From contig CANQPI010000006.1 in the NCBI GenBank assembly GCA_947625725.1, positions 16,383-80,382 on the forward strand: 64,000 nt of DNA. The letters are read 5' to 3'. Numbering within the stretch: position 1 is the first letter of the stretch; each line of letters opens with the position of its first letter. The notes under the pieces are model-generated. The model was given only the letters and a program-made list of their open reading frames with translations, had not been told where the DNA came from and searched no databases. Positions 34,847-44,588 of this stretch are shown piece after piece. Source of the stretch: an uncultured Clostridia bacterium (GTDB lineage Bacteria; Bacillota; Clostridia; Christensenellales; CAG-314). The position numbers were made by a program, and so were the translations under genes.

Positions 34847-37222
34847 ATGTATCTCAAAAAGAAATTACTCAATGTATCGGCAATACTTTGCTATGTGTTC
34901 ACGGCGTTGTGGATAGTGACGGCGGCATGCTTCTTTGCGCTGTCAAACAACCTGTATTGGATGTTCTTTGCGTTCGCCCTCGTCAGTCTTGTAGACGGCT
35001 TTGTGCTCAGGTCGGTAGCGGATCAAATCGACGGTACGGATCTGCCGCGCAAATTGCAGATCGAGTTGCTTGTCGCTTGGATAGCGTCGATAGTTTGCCC
35101 TCCCGCCTTTGTGTGCGCGGCTATCGCCTATTTCCGCAAAAAGCAAGACGACTTTCCCTCTCCCGAAAAGGAACGCCCCGTTTCGCAACCCTCTCCCCAA
35201 GGCAACAAACGCTTTTACCGTAGCAGATGTTTCATTGTGATGTGCGCGGCTCTCGGCGCGGTGTTGCTGTTCAGTTTTTGCGGAATGTGTTTCGAAACGG
35301 TGGGATTTTCCGTCAAAGTAACCGACGGCACGCTCACGAGCGAGATGACTCACGCCTACAACGACGGCAAAATTAACGGCGAAGAATTTACCTTCGACGG
35401 CGACACGACCTACTCCTACACAATGTACAAACCCAACACGGCAACGGAAGAAACTCCCGCGCCCGTGGTATTTGTGTTGCCGGGCTTTACTCGTACCAAA
35501 GCCACAATGACTCAGTACGCGTTGGAGTTTGCGCGCAGAGGAGCGGTGGCGTTTACGCTGGACCCCGGCGGACAGGGTAGCACGACGGAACCGTCCACAA
35601 ACGGCGCAAACGGCATAGAGTACTTGGTGCAGTACGTCTACAACAACACGGACGACTTCAAGTTCTGCGACAAAAACAATTTCGGCGCAATGGGTCACAG
35701 TGCGGGCGGCGGCAACATTACCACGCTTGCGCAGGATATGGCGGGAGAAGTTTTTCGTAGGACGGATGAGAACGACAAGCGTGTTGAAAGCGTTATCAAG
35801 GCGATTTATATTTCCGGCTATATCAAACAATCCTCTGCCAACCGCTACAAAAATTTCCGTTGCAACGCGGCAATGTCCTACGCCTACTATGACGAGGGAT
35901 CGTTCCGCTATCAAAGCGACGACGAATCTTTCGAAGTAGTCAGTTTGCGCTTCATCAACGAAGTCAACGGCGAAAACAACGGCTACACCACGGTGGAGTA
36001 CGACCACGATTACGGCAGCATGGCGGACGGCACTTACCGCGTCGTCCACCGCGAAAAAATCAATCACTGCTTTGAAATGTACGACGCTACGAGCATTGCC
36101 AACACGATCGACTTTTTCGACGTGGCGTTGGGGCTGGATAGCGGTATCGGCGGCGGCAATCAAATTTGGTTCGGCAAGGAGTTCTTCAACGGACTTGCGC
36201 TTGCCGCGGCGTTTGCCTTTGTAATAGGTTTGTGCGGCGTGTTGATGATGACGCCGATATTTTCCTCGCTCAAACGCAAACAGACGGAATCTGTCGGCGA
36301 AACGGGCGAAATACTCAGTTCTCCGACGGTGCAGTCCGCGCCGCAAAGCGTCGCTCACAAGGTGATATTCTGGCTGTGCATGATAACGACCGCGGTGATC
36401 GCTTGTTTGGACTACATTCCGTTGGCAAATTTGTCAATTCAGATCTTCCCGACGCACGATTCGGCAAGCGTGTACACGTTTACCTTCCCCGCGCGCATGG
36501 TCAACGCGATATTACTTTGGGCGGCGATCAACGGCGCGATAGGCTTGGTGCTGTTCTTCGGTACGACCGCTATCGAAAATCTCTACGAATTCATCAAGTT
36601 CAAAGTTACGGGCAAAACGCCCAACTACGATTGGAACAAATTCAAAGAGATAAAGATCGGCGGCAACAAGTGGTACGGAGTGCTGTTCAACGTTCTCAAA
36701 ACGATTTTGATGGCGTTTGTTATGTTCGGCGCGTTCTACTTTCTGCTGCAAATATGCTATTGGTGCTTCCACCAAGATTTCCGCTTTATGTTGGTGTCGG
36801 CTTCGCCGCTCAACGCGCGCATGTTTGTTACCGCGTTGGAGTACATGCCGATAATCTTCGTATTCTACATTTCCAACTCCATACGCGTCAATTGCAGTAT
36901 CGCTCGCGAGGGCTGGAAAGAATGGAAAGTAATGCTCGTATCCGCGCTTGCAAACAGTATCGGTTTGGCGTTTATTCTGCTGATAAACTACGTTTGTTTC
37001 TTTGCGACGGGCGCGCCCTACTACGGATATTGGGGCAACCATCAAGAGATATGGCTGTTTGTCAACATGGTGTTCGGCTTGGTCGTTATGATGTTTATTC
37101 TTCCGATATTCAACCGCATCAGTTACAAGCAGACGGGCAATGTGTGGACGGGCGCAATAGCCTGGTGCATGATCTTCATAATGATGACCGTTTCGGCTTC
37201 GGTCAGTTACATTCCGATGTAG
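34847..37222 (+). CDS. Polytopic membrane protein with alpha/beta-hydrolase domain
   Basis: A 791-residue protein. Two N-terminal membrane segments plus one near 125-145 lead to an alpha/beta-hydrolase domain (about 165-440) with PVVFVLPGFTRTKATM (oxyanion region), a GHSAGG nucleophile elbow near residue 285, and a late KINHCFEM that may hold the catalytic His. About seven further membrane segments follow (about 455-791). The hydrolase part is predicted outside the membrane if the topology holds. It follows the triple-repeat lipoprotein by 16 bases with AAGGAGGTA upstream, so both are one operon; a terminator follows. Substrate unknown; lipid or ester cleavage at the cell surface is possible. 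Confidence 0.75.
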   Translation: MYLKKKLLNVSAILCYVFTALWIVTAACFFALSNNLYWMFFAFALVSLVDGFVLRSVADQIDGTDLPRKLQIELLVAWIASIVCPPAFVCAAIAYFRKKQDDFPSPEKERPVSQPSPQGNKRFYRSRCFIVMCAALGAVLLFSFCGMCFETVGFSVKVTDGTLTSEMTHAYNDGKINGEEFTFDGDTTYSYTMYKPNTATEETPAPVVFVLPGFTRTKATMTQYALEFARRGAVAFTLDPGGQGSTTEPSTNGANGIEYLVQYVYNNTDDFKFCDKNNFGAMGHSAGGGNITTLAQDMAGEVFRRTDENDKRVESVIKAIYISGYIKQSSANRYKNFRCNAAMSYAYYDEGSFRYQSDDESFEVVSLRFINEVNGENNGYTTVEYDHDYGSMADGTYRVVHREKINHCFEMYDATSIANTIDFFDVALGLDSGIGGGNQIWFGKEFFNGLALAAAFAFVIGLCGVLMMTPIFSSLKRKQTESVGETGEILSSPTVQSAPQSVAHKVIFWLCMITTAVIACLDYIPLANLSIQIFPTHDSASVYTFTFPARMVNAILLWAAINGAIGLVLFFGTTAIENLYEFIKFKVTGKTPNYDWNKFKEIKIGGNKWYGVLFNVLKTILMAFVMFGAFYFLLQICYWCFHQDFRFMLVSASPLNARMFVTALEYMPIIFVFYISNSIRVNCSIAREGWKEWKVMLVSALANSIGLAFILLINYVCFFATGAPYYGYWGNHQEIWLFVNMVFGLVVMMFILPIFNRISYKQTGNVWTGAIAWCMIFIMMTVSASVSYIPM

Positions 37223-37253
37223 CGCGATCGGTCGTTTTTTCTCCCTTTTGGAA

Positions 37254-37285
37254 ATCCGCGGCTTTATGCCGCGGTTTCTTTTTGG
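37254..37285 (+). terminator. Terminator after the exported-protein cluster
   Basis: CCGCGGC pairs with GCCGCGG around TTTAT, followed by TTTCTTTTT. Confidence 0.75.
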
Positions 37286-37405
37286 GTAAAAAAATTTTTT
37301 CGAGGTAATTATTTTTTATTTTTAGGGGAATTTTGATATTTTTAGGGTATTTAATAATGGAAAATAGGCGCTGAAAAGAAATTTTGTTAAAATTTGCATT
37401 TTTGC

Positions 37406-37434
37406 TTAACAAATTTCGCAGTCGAAAGTATTCA
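37406..37434 (+). promoter_or_regulatory. Candidate promoter of dnaG-rpoD
   Basis: TTAACA (37406-37411), 17-bp spacer, TATTCA (37429-37434). It is the best-placed sigma-A match ahead of dnaG, but only moderate. Confidence 0.4.
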
Positions 37435-37467
37435 ATTTGTACAACGCGCAGAGCGCAGAGGGAAACA

Positions 37468-39237
37468 ATGGGTGATTTTTATGACTTTGTTCTACAAGTA
37501 AAGAGCAGCAACGACATTGTGGACGTTATCGGCAGTTATCTCGAATTGCGCCGCAAAGGAGCAAATTTTATGGCGCGCTGTCCTTTCCACGGCGAAAAAA
37601 CGCCTAGTTTCAGCGTTAGTCGCAATTTGCAAATTTTCAAATGTTTCGGTTGCGGCGAAAGCGGCGACGTCGTCAAGTTTGTGCAAAAGTACGAGTCTTG
37701 CACCTTTTGGGAGGCGTTGGAAATTCTCGCCAAGCGCGCGGGCGTTCCTCTGCCCGAGTTCGGACCCAACCACGACGAGGCGCAGTACGCCGAGCGCAAA
37801 AGAAAACGCGACCTCTATTTGAGTATTTGCAAGGAAACGGCAAAATTCTATTGGCGCGCCTACCGCGACGAACGAGGCGTCGTTGCCCGTCAGTACATGC
37901 AGGAGCGCGGCTTCGACAGAGAAACCGTCAACAAATTCGGCATAGGCTACTCTCCCGACGGATATTCTTTGGCTGTTTATCTCCGCTCCAAGGGCTTTGC
38001 CATGGAAGATTGCGCCAAATGCGGCGTGTTGATAATGGGCAGGCGCGGAGCGATCGACGCGCTTAACGGCAGGTTGATAATACCCATTTTCAACATGCAG
38101 GGGCAAGTGATAGCCTTTGGCGGGCGCGGTCTGGACGAGTACGCGATTTCTCGCGGCAAGTACAAAAACACCGCCGAAACGCAACTGTTTATCAAAAAGG
38201 ACAATTTGTTCGCCATCAATATAGCCAAGGAGCAAAAGCAACAAACGTCGTTGAAATACCTGGTGGTGGTAGAGGGCTACATGGACGTAATCGCAATGTA
38301 TCAGGCGGGTTTTCGCGGCGCGGTCGCCAGCATGGGCACATCTCTCACCGAACAGCAAGCCAAATGGCTCTCGCGCCTGTCCGACACGGTGTACATCTGT
38401 TACGACGGCGACGCCGCCGGGCAAAAAGCCACCGTGCGCGGAATGGACATTCTGGACAAGGCGGGGCTGGAAGTGCGCGTCGTCACCGTCCCCGAAAACC
38501 TCGATCCGGACGAATACATCAAGAAATACGGCAAAGAGGCGTTTGAGGAGTTGATACGCGCGGCATTGCCGTTGCCCGACTACAAGTTGCATTTGTTGGA
38601 CGAGGCTTTCCCGATAGACAGTCCCGACGTCGCGGTGCGCAACGACGCGCTGCCCAAGTACGTCAAAGGAGCGTTGAACATGTTGCGCGTTTTGGACGAC
38701 GCGCGCCAAGCGCGTTACATCACGGCGGTATCTCTCAAAACGGGCTATTCCGAAGATTACTTTCGGCGCAAGTTGGCGCAAAGAGAAACCGACGTGCCGC
38801 AAATTGTCGGCGGCAACCTCGTTCGCGAGGACAAAGCCAAGTACTTTGTCGCTTCTTGCATGCTTTTCGGCGAGGATTACGCCTCGATAGAGGACAAGCC
38901 CCTGTGCAACTCGGCGTTTTTGTCCGATTTGTACGATTATTTGTTGGATTGCGTTTCCAAGGGGGTCAAGCCCTCGCCCGACATGTTGTACACCGTCTGT
39001 CCCAACGCCACCGACGAACAGTACAACGAAATTATCGACGTGGACTTTGACCGCGCAAGATACAGTATCAACAAGCGTTATTTTGAGGAGTGTAAACGCC
39101 TTTTGACGGCGGAAAAACTCCTTATCAAACGCGACGAATTGATGAACGAAATCAAAAAAGACCCGAGCGACGCTCGTTTGTTGGACGAACTTGCCGCGCT
39201 CAGCAAGCAGATTGCCGATTTGCGGCAAACTGTTTGA
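37468..39237 (+). CDS. dnaG: DNA primase DnaG
   Basis: A 589-residue primase that makes RNA primers for the lagging strand. The CHC2 zinc finger is CPFHGEKTPSFSVS with KCFGCGESGDVVKFV (about residues 38-75). The Toprim domain has VVVEGYMDVIAMYQAGF near 263 and YICYDGDAAGQKA near 310. A helicase-interaction region forms the C-terminus. The ORF track starts at 37384; ATG 37468 (MGDFYDFVLQVK) with AGAGGGAAAC upstream is correct. rpoD follows 20 bases later, the classic macromolecular-synthesis order. Confidence 0.96.
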   Translation: MGDFYDFVLQVKSSNDIVDVIGSYLELRRKGANFMARCPFHGEKTPSFSVSRNLQIFKCFGCGESGDVVKFVQKYESCTFWEALEILAKRAGVPLPEFGPNHDEAQYAERKRKRDLYLSICKETAKFYWRAYRDERGVVARQYMQERGFDRETVNKFGIGYSPDGYSLAVYLRSKGFAMEDCAKCGVLIMGRRGAIDALNGRLIIPIFNMQGQVIAFGGRGLDEYAISRGKYKNTAETQLFIKKDNLFAINIAKEQKQQTSLKYLVVVEGYMDVIAMYQAGFRGAVASMGTSLTEQQAKWLSRLSDTVYICYDGDAAGQKATVRGMDILDKAGLEVRVVTVPENLDPDEYIKKYGKEAFEELIRAALPLPDYKLHLLDEAFPIDSPDVAVRNDALPKYVKGALNMLRVLDDARQARYITAVSLKTGYSEDYFRRKLAQRETDVPQIVGGNLVREDKAKYFVASCMLFGEDYASIEDKPLCNSAFLSDLYDYLLDCVSKGVKPSPDMLYTVCPNATDEQYNEIIDVDFDRARYSINKRYFEECKRLLTAEKLLIKRDELMNEIKKDPSDARLLDELAALSKQIADLRQTV

Positions 39238-39257
39238 CATAAACAACAGGAGGAACA

Positions 39258-40307
39258 ATGGAAATCACTCAAAACTATTTGCAAAATTTGCTGGACGACG
39301 TCAAGAGCGGCGGCGTTACCAAAATTTCCTACGAGGACTTGGAGTCCCGCTTGGAAAACACCGACATCACCCCCGAGCAAAACGCCGAGATATATCGTTT
39401 TTTGGAACAGAACGGCGTCAAGATCGTTGACAACTTCGACAAGGACACTTCCGCGCTGTATCGCAATATCGGCGACGTGGCGGTGGACGACCCCGTCAAG
39501 ATGTACCTCAAAGACATAGGCAAAGTGCCTTTGCTTTCTCCCGAGGAGGAGGCGGAACTTGCCAAACGCATGCTGGACGGCGACGAGGAAGCCAAGCAAA
39601 AGTTGTCCGAAGCCAACCTGCGTTTGGTAGTGTCCATAGCCAAGCGTTACGTTGGGCGCGGAATGTTGTTTTTGGACCTCATTCAGGAAGGAAACCTCGG
39701 CTTGATGAAAGCGGTGGAAAAGTTCGACTACACCAAAGGCTTCAAATTCAGTACATACGCCACCTGGTGGATACGTCAGGCGATAACGCGCGCGATAGCA
39801 GACCAAGCGCGCACTATCCGCATCCCCGTGCACATGGTAGAAACGATCAATCGTCAGGTACGCGCTCAACGCACGTTGTTGCAGGATTACGGGCGCGAAC
39901 CCACCCCGCAGGAAATAGCCGATTACATGGGTATCACGGTGGAAAAGGTGGTGGAAATTCAAAAGATCGCGCAAGACCCCGTCAGTTTGGAAACCCCCAT
40001 CGGCGAGGAGGAGGACAGCCACCTCGTGGACTTTATCGAGGATACCAAAGCCGCCCCTCCCAGCGACATCGCCGCGCAAGCCATGTTGCGCGAGCAACTG
40101 ATACAGGCGTTGCACAAACTCACTCCCCGTGAGGAAAAGGTCATTCGTCTGCGCTACGGCTTGGACGACGGCAGACAGCGCACCTTGGAAGAAGTGGGCA
40201 AGGAGTTCAACGTCACGCGCGAACGTATCCGTCAGATCGAGGCAAAGGCTCTGCGCAAACTGCGCAACCCCACCAAATCGAAGAAACTTCGCGACTATCT
40301 TGACTGA
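39258..40307 (+). CDS. rpoD: RNA polymerase primary sigma factor SigA (RpoD)
   Basis: A 349-residue housekeeping sigma factor. A reduced region 1.1 (about 1-70) is followed by region 1.2 ([18 protein letters not shown]), region 2 ([20 protein letters not shown] then [19 protein letters not shown], which reads the -10 box), region 3, and region 4 (LREQLIQAL, then [20 protein letters not shown] for the -35 box). The strong TTGACA/TATAAT promoters throughout the window fit this factor. GGAGGAACA precedes the ATG. trmK overlaps its stop as TGATG. Confidence 0.97.
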   Translation: MEITQNYLQNLLDDVKSGGVTKISYEDLESRLENTDITPEQNAEIYRFLEQNGVKIVDNFDKDTSALYRNIGDVAVDDPVKMYLKDIGKVPLLSPEEEAELAKRMLDGDEEAKQKLSEANLRLVVSIAKRYVGRGMLFLDLIQEGNLGLMKAVEKFDYTKGFKFSTYATWWIRQAITRAIADQARTIRIPVHMVETINRQVRAQRTLLQDYGREPTPQEIADYMGITVEKVVEIQKIAQDPVSLETPIGEEEDSHLVDFIEDTKAAPPSDIAAQAMLREQLIQALHKLTPREEKVIRLRYGLDDGRQRTLEEVGKEFNVTRERIRQIEAKALRKLRNPTKSKKLRDYLD

Positions 40308-40948
40308 TGAGCAAGCGTCTTGACAAATTGCTGTCGTTGATACCCGATTGCAACGTGCTTGCGGATGTGGGTTGCGATCACGGTTACGTCGGTATCCAAG
40401 CGCTTGCCGACGGCAAGGCTCGTCGGGCGGTCTTTGTGGATGTGTCCCGTCCGAGTCTGGACAAGGCGGCGGCAAATTGCCCCGACGAACTGACCGACAG
40501 GGCGTCCTTTGTCTGCCAAGACGGTCTGGGCAAACTGTTCTGCGACGTCGCGGTCATTGCCGGAATGGGCGGTCTGGAAATCATTTCCATACTTACCCGC
40601 GCCGAAAACCCACCCCATATCCTCATTTTACAGCCCAATCGCAACGCGTGCGACGTTCGAAAATATCTCAACGCCCGCTACGAAATCGTTTGCGACTGCA
40701 AGATATTCGACGGCAAATTTTACGATATGATACTTGCCGAACAAAATTCGCGTCCCGTCCCTTTGACGGAAATGGAGTTGCAATTCGGCAAAACAAATCT
40801 TTCACGTCCGACGGAGGACTTTCGGTTGTTCCTCGCAAGGGAACGGGCAAAACTTTCAAAAATATTGCAACGCTGCAACGACGCCAAGGTGCAGGCTCGG
40901 CTTGATCTCACCGACCGCGCGATCGCGGCGATAGGAGGAAAACTATGA
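40307..40948 (+). CDS. trmK: tRNA (adenine(22)-N1)-methyltransferase TrmK
   Basis: A 213-residue SAM-dependent enzyme that methylates A22 of tRNA. SAM motif LADVGCDHGYVGIQAL at about residues 18-33, then NCPDELTDRASFVCQDGL, the VIAGMGGLEII motif near 83-93, and LILQPNRN. The order rpoD-trmK is conserved in Bacillota. It overlaps rpoD by one base and the next gene by four (ATGA). Nif3/YqfO, its usual follower in Bacillus, is replaced here by a zinc-ribbon protein. Confidence 0.92.
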   Translation: MSKRLDKLLSLIPDCNVLADVGCDHGYVGIQALADGKARRAVFVDVSRPSLDKAAANCPDELTDRASFVCQDGLGKLFCDVAVIAGMGGLEIISILTRAENPPHILILQPNRNACDVRKYLNARYEIVCDCKIFDGKFYDMILAEQNSRPVPLTEMELQFGKTNLSRPTEDFRLFLARERAKLSKILQRCNDAKVQARLDLTDRAIAAIGGKL

Positions 40949-41652
40949 TTCAACAGGAAATGTTACAGTACCAATCTCTCGATATGGAACTTGCGCGGAT
41001 AGAGCGAGATCTGCGCAAAAACGACAACTTTGTCAAGCGCAAACAGTACAAGGCAATGACGCAGGAGTGCGAGGAAACCATTGCCAAATTGGACGCCAAG
41101 GCGTCGGATCTGCGCAATCAACTTGCTCAGGCGCAACAGTCCGTGCAAAAAATAACCGACGTGATCGAGGAACACTCCAAGGAGATCGACGGTTTGGAGG
41201 ACGAGGACGAACTGAACTACCTCAACAAAAAACTCAACGAGCAAATAATGGAACTCAACTCGGTCGAAAAGGAAATTCGCCGAATTTTGCGCGAGGGGGA
41301 GGAAATCGTCAAATCATTCGACGACGCCAACGCCAAATTACCGCGTTTGGTGGCGGGTTACAACAAGTGCAACGAGGAATTTAACCGCGCCGCCGCGGAG
41401 GTCAAGCCGCGCGTAACCGAAATTCGCGCGCAACAAGCCGAACTCAAAAAAGCCATTGACCCGTCCATATTCGAAATTTACAAAAAAATCGCCGACGGCG
41501 GTTTGCAGCCCGTGTTTGTCGCTTTGCGCGACGGAACGCGTTGCGGCGGTTGTCAGATGGAGATTCCCAAGGCTGTCGCCGACGCGCGTTTTGCCGGCAA
41601 AAACTACATGCGTTGCGAGCATTGCGGTCGCATAATTTACAAAAAAGATTGA
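40945..41652 (+). CDS. Coiled-coil protein with C4-type zinc ribbon
   Basis: A 235-residue protein of the DUF164/zf-RING_7 type: a long antiparallel coiled coil (about 1-170) followed by a zinc ribbon with GGCQMEIP and MRCEHCGRIIY (two CxxC pairs, about 198-230). Members are thought to bind nucleic acids or act in rRNA/tRNA maturation, but the role is unsettled. GGAGG lies upstream of the ATG inside trmK, whose stop it overlaps. It ends the dnaG-rpoD-trmK operon. Confidence 0.85.
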   Translation: MIQQEMLQYQSLDMELARIERDLRKNDNFVKRKQYKAMTQECEETIAKLDAKASDLRNQLAQAQQSVQKITDVIEEHSKEIDGLEDEDELNYLNKKLNEQIMELNSVEKEIRRILREGEEIVKSFDDANAKLPRLVAGYNKCNEEFNRAAAEVKPRVTEIRAQQAELKKAIDPSIFEIYKKIADGGLQPVFVALRDGTRCGGCQMEIPKAVADARFAGKNYMRCEHCGRIIYKKD

Positions 41653-41766
41653 CAATTTTTTGCAAGCGTTGCGTTTGCGAAATTTGCCTACAAGATCGAA
41701 CTTGCGCATTATTAGCACATCGATCGAACGATCTGCGATATTGATATTTTTACCCAATTTACGCTC

Positions 41767-41789
41767 AAAGCCCCGTTTTTCGGGGCTTT
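41767..41789. terminator. Symmetric hairpin after the dnaG operon
   Basis: AAAGCCCCG pairs perfectly with CGGGGCTTT around TTTTT. No long T-run follows on either strand, but the AAA/TTT ends would allow bidirectional termination. Confidence 0.55.
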
Positions 41790-41835
41790 CTTGACGGTTG
41801 CGCAACAAATTTTCGACATTTTTTGTCGCAAGTGA

Positions 41836-42180
41836 ACGCGGAACAAAACGGGAACAAAACGGGAACAAAAAAGAACAAATCGAGAACAAACGCGGAACAA
41901 AACCGTATCTAATGTAAATGTAAATGTCAATGCAAACGTAAATGTCAATGTAAATGAGAATGTGAACGCGCAACCCGACGGTTTTGTGTTTTTTCACAAA
42001 CCCCCTCTCGCGCACGTCGAAATTTTTCTCGGCGTGCGTTTTTGTTTGCCGCCCGACAAACTTTTGCAGTTGCTTGTCGGTATGTCCGACTGCGATACTA
42101 CCGACTGCGCGCCCGAATTTGAGCCGCGAGTTGTTGACTTTTATTACAAGCGGGGCAAAAGTTTCGTTTTTCGGCGGTAA
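41836..42180 (+). pseudogene. Possible remnant of a phage DnaD-type replication protein
   Basis: After a TGA at 41833 an open frame of about 114 codons runs to 42180 without a ribosome site. It begins with a polar Lys/Arg/Gln/Asn stretch, then a run of alternating Asn-Val (NVNVNVNANVNVNVNENVN) encoded by AATGTA hexamers, then 65 residues of no recognised family. Lys/Gln/Asn tracts followed by N-V repeats are familiar as linkers in phage-type replisome organisers of Bacillota. The N-terminal winged helix is missing, so I treat it as a degraded piece. The repeats alone could also be an unrelated microsatellite. Confidence 0.3.
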
Positions 42181-42256
42181 TATGAACGCGGCGTTGTTGC
42201 AAACGTCAAGTCCCCTGCGCAAGGGCAAGCGCAACAAAACTCGGTGAAAAAGAAAC

Positions 42257-42284
42257 TTGACTTTGAACAATGTTGATGTATAAT
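42257..42284 (+). promoter_or_regulatory. Promoter of the phosphoesterase gene
   Basis: TTGACT (42257-42262), 16-bp spacer, TATAAT (42279-42284). GGAGG follows at 42291, so the leader is very short. Confidence 0.8.
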
Positions 42285-42301
42285 GTTATCGGAGGCAACA
42301 A

Positions 42302-43612
42302 ATGGCAAAAGCAAAGGAGAAAAACAAAAAACGTCGCAAGATAGCCTGGGGTATCGTGGGCGGGATACTCGCCGCGTTGCTCATTGTAGCCGCGGTATTG
42401 GGTATCCGTGCCGGCATACACATGCGCTCTCCCGACGAACCGTTAGGCAGTTACGTTTTCGACGGCGGCGAAACGCAGTTCGACATGGACTTGTTCCCCT
42501 ATCTTGAAGTGGACAAGGACGCCGACGAACTCAAAATAATGCAGATCGCCGACCCGCAAATCAAGTTCGGGTCTTTCACCCGCGATACCAAAACTATGGA
42601 TCTGCTCGACCGCGCTATCAAGCGGGAGCAACCGGATATTTGCGTGGTAACGGGAGATTTGACCCTGTCGGTATTTACCTACGACGCGTTCAGGTACTTT
42701 TGCAACTTTATGGAGGAGCGGCAGCAGTATTGGACGTTTGTTTTCGGCAATCATGACAGTCAGTTCGATTGCAGCAAGTACACAATTTGTCAAATATTGG
42801 CGGACTACAAGTACTGTTTGTTCGATCCCGGTCCGAGCGACATTCACGGTACGGGCAATTTTCTCGTAAATATCTTCAAGGGGAACAAAGCCGACAACAA
42901 CCTCATTTACAGTTTGGTGTGTTTGGATAGCGGCATGTATCCCGAAGCGGACAACGTTGCGCTTACCGATTGGGTGTACGATTGGATACGCCAAGATCAA
43001 ATGGATTGGTATGTTTGGGCTGTTGACGGACTGAAAAGCGTCAATCCGACCGTGCAGAGCAGTATGTTCTTTCACATACCCGTCAAGGAGTTTGCCAACA
43101 TGTACTATCTCAACGAGCAGGCGCACGGCAATCAAATTCCCGATTCGGTCAAGGAGCAACTGCCCGACGTAACCGTTTCCGACGTCAAGGGAGTGGTGCG
43201 CGAAAGCGACAAAACCCCCGACGAATATGTTTGGGGCGACGACGGCTACACCGTGGGTATATTTTATCAAGGCAACGCCGAGGGCGTTACCGATCACCCC
43301 GACGTATTTGCCTACATCAAAGACAGCGATTGCACCAAAGCGTTGTTTTGCGGTCACGACCACGTAAACAATCTCAAAGGTTACTACGACGGTATTTACC
43401 TCGGTTACGGCTTGTGTTGCGGCTACCATACATACCCGTTTTTTAACAACCCGCTGATACTCAAAGACAAAGTGCTGTACAACGCCAAACTTTGGACGGA
43501 CGAAAACGGCAATCAAATGGAAAAGGGCGTCACGGTGATAGAGGTATCCCTTGCCGAATCCGACTACGGCGCGTTGACCGTCAACGACCGCATGAACAGT
43601 TACTACAAATAA
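42302..43612 (+). CDS. Membrane-anchored metallophosphoesterase
   Basis: A 436-residue calcineurin-like phosphoesterase. A basic start (KAKEKNKKRRK) leads into one membrane segment (about 15-35); the catalytic domain would face outside. Metal-site motifs are MQIADPQ (about 80), TGDLT (about 117), GNHDS (about 150) and CGHDHVNN (about 350). The order and GNHD/GHDH spacing suit the group including yeast Dcr2/Siw14-unrelated purple-acid-like enzymes and bacterial phosphodiesterases; the substrate is not predictable. It has its own promoter and GGAGG site and appears monocistronic. Confidence 0.85.
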   Translation: MAKAKEKNKKRRKIAWGIVGGILAALLIVAAVLGIRAGIHMRSPDEPLGSYVFDGGETQFDMDLFPYLEVDKDADELKIMQIADPQIKFGSFTRDTKTMDLLDRAIKREQPDICVVTGDLTLSVFTYDAFRYFCNFMEERQQYWTFVFGNHDSQFDCSKYTICQILADYKYCLFDPGPSDIHGTGNFLVNIFKGNKADNNLIYSLVCLDSGMYPEADNVALTDWVYDWIRQDQMDWYVWAVDGLKSVNPTVQSSMFFHIPVKEFANMYYLNEQAHGNQIPDSVKEQLPDVTVSDVKGVVRESDKTPDEYVWGDDGYTVGIFYQGNAEGVTDHPDVFAYIKDSDCTKALFCGHDHVNNLKGYYDGIYLGYGLCCGYHTYPFFNNPLILKDKVLYNAKLWTDENGNQMEKGVTVIEVSLAESDYGALTVNDRMNSYYK

Positions 43613-43704
43613 TCACCTGCCGACGGGTAGTTTTGCGCGTTGACCGCACGTAAACGGTTTGTGCGCCACGCAAATTCAGTTCGTCGGGCGGTCGGGAGGC
43701 GTTT

Positions 43705-44442
43705 ATGGACGGCAACAAATTGAAAAAATTCGCCGAGATAATTTCGGAAAGCGACAATATCGTGTTTTTCGGCGGAGCGGGCGTTTCCACCGAGAGCGGC
43801 ATACCCGATTTTCGTTCGCCCAACGGCATATTTAGCGACGACTACGACGACCTTTCGCCCGAGGAGATAGTTTCTCACGAGTATTTTCTGACCCACACGG
43901 AGCGGTTTTACAAGTTTTACCGCGAGAGAATGATCTTTCCCGACGCCAAACCCAACGCCGCGCACATATATCTCGCCAAGTTGGAACGTGCGGGCAAGCT
44001 GCGCGCGGTGGTAACGCAAAATATCGACGGTTTGCACCAAGCGGCGGGGAGCAAGGCGGTTTTCGAACTTCACGGTAGCGTTCATCGCAACTATTGCATG
44101 CGTTGCGGCAAGTTTTTCAATCTCGAATCTCTGCCTCGCGGCGCAGTGCCGAGATGCGAGTGCGGCGGTGTGATCAAACCCGACGTGGTACTCTACGGAG
44201 AGCCGTTGGACGAAACGGTCGTCGCTAACGCCGTCAAAGCGATTTACAACGCGGACGCGCTGGTGATAGGCGGCACTTCGTTGGCGGTCTATCCCGCGGC
44301 GGGGTTTATCAACTATTTTCACGGCAGAAACATAGTCGTCGTCAACAAATCGGCTACCGTGGCCGACGTAAACGCCGATCTCACTTTCAACGACCCTATC
44401 GGCGAAGTGTTTGCCGCTTTGGACAATTTATTTTGTAAATAA
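43705..44442 (+). CDS. Sir2-family NAD-dependent protein deacylase
   Basis: A 245-residue sirtuin that removes acyl groups from lysines using NAD. Motifs: GAGVSTESGIPDFRSP (NAD pocket), QNIDGLHQAAGS, catalytic HGS in ELHGSVHRNYC, zinc cysteines CMRCG with CECGG, and GTSLAVYPAAGF. Length is normal for the bacterial U class. GGGAGGCG precedes the ATG. It follows the phosphoesterase by 92 bases and may share its transcript. The CobB Tyr-Arg desuccinylase pair does not appear at the usual place, so plain deacetylase activity is more likely. Confidence 0.93.
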   Translation: MDGNKLKKFAEIISESDNIVFFGGAGVSTESGIPDFRSPNGIFSDDYDDLSPEEIVSHEYFLTHTERFYKFYRERMIFPDAKPNAAHIYLAKLERAGKLRAVVTQNIDGLHQAAGSKAVFELHGSVHRNYCMRCGKFFNLESLPRGAVPRCECGGVIKPDVVLYGEPLDETVVANAVKAIYNADALVIGGTSLAVYPAAGFINYFHGRNIVVVNKSATVADVNADLTFNDPIGEVFAALDNLFCK

Positions 44443-44588
44443 AATTTCAATTAAAATGGGATTTGAGTGAGCGCGTGGCGTGTGGACACAACGCACAAGC
44501 GAAAACTCAAATCACATTTGCAAAAAACTGTTTTTTCAAATAAACCCAAGAGGCAAAGAATAATATTTAGTCGGCTTTGACAGTCGAA

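Larger units (their letters stand above)
41653..42301. other. 649-base spacer with phage-like remnant
   Basis: After the zinc-ribbon gene there is a hairpin, a stretch of direct AAACGGGAACA-type repeats, a hexamer array (AATGTA variants), a short open frame and the phosphoesterase promoter. Apart from the remnant described below I see no gene. Confidence 0.7.

Noticed and set aside
41338-42270. 310-codon minus-strand ORF after the zinc-ribbon gene
   Set aside because: It runs through the zinc-ribbon gene and low-complexity hexamers, giving IYIDIYVCIDIYIYI-type nonsense.
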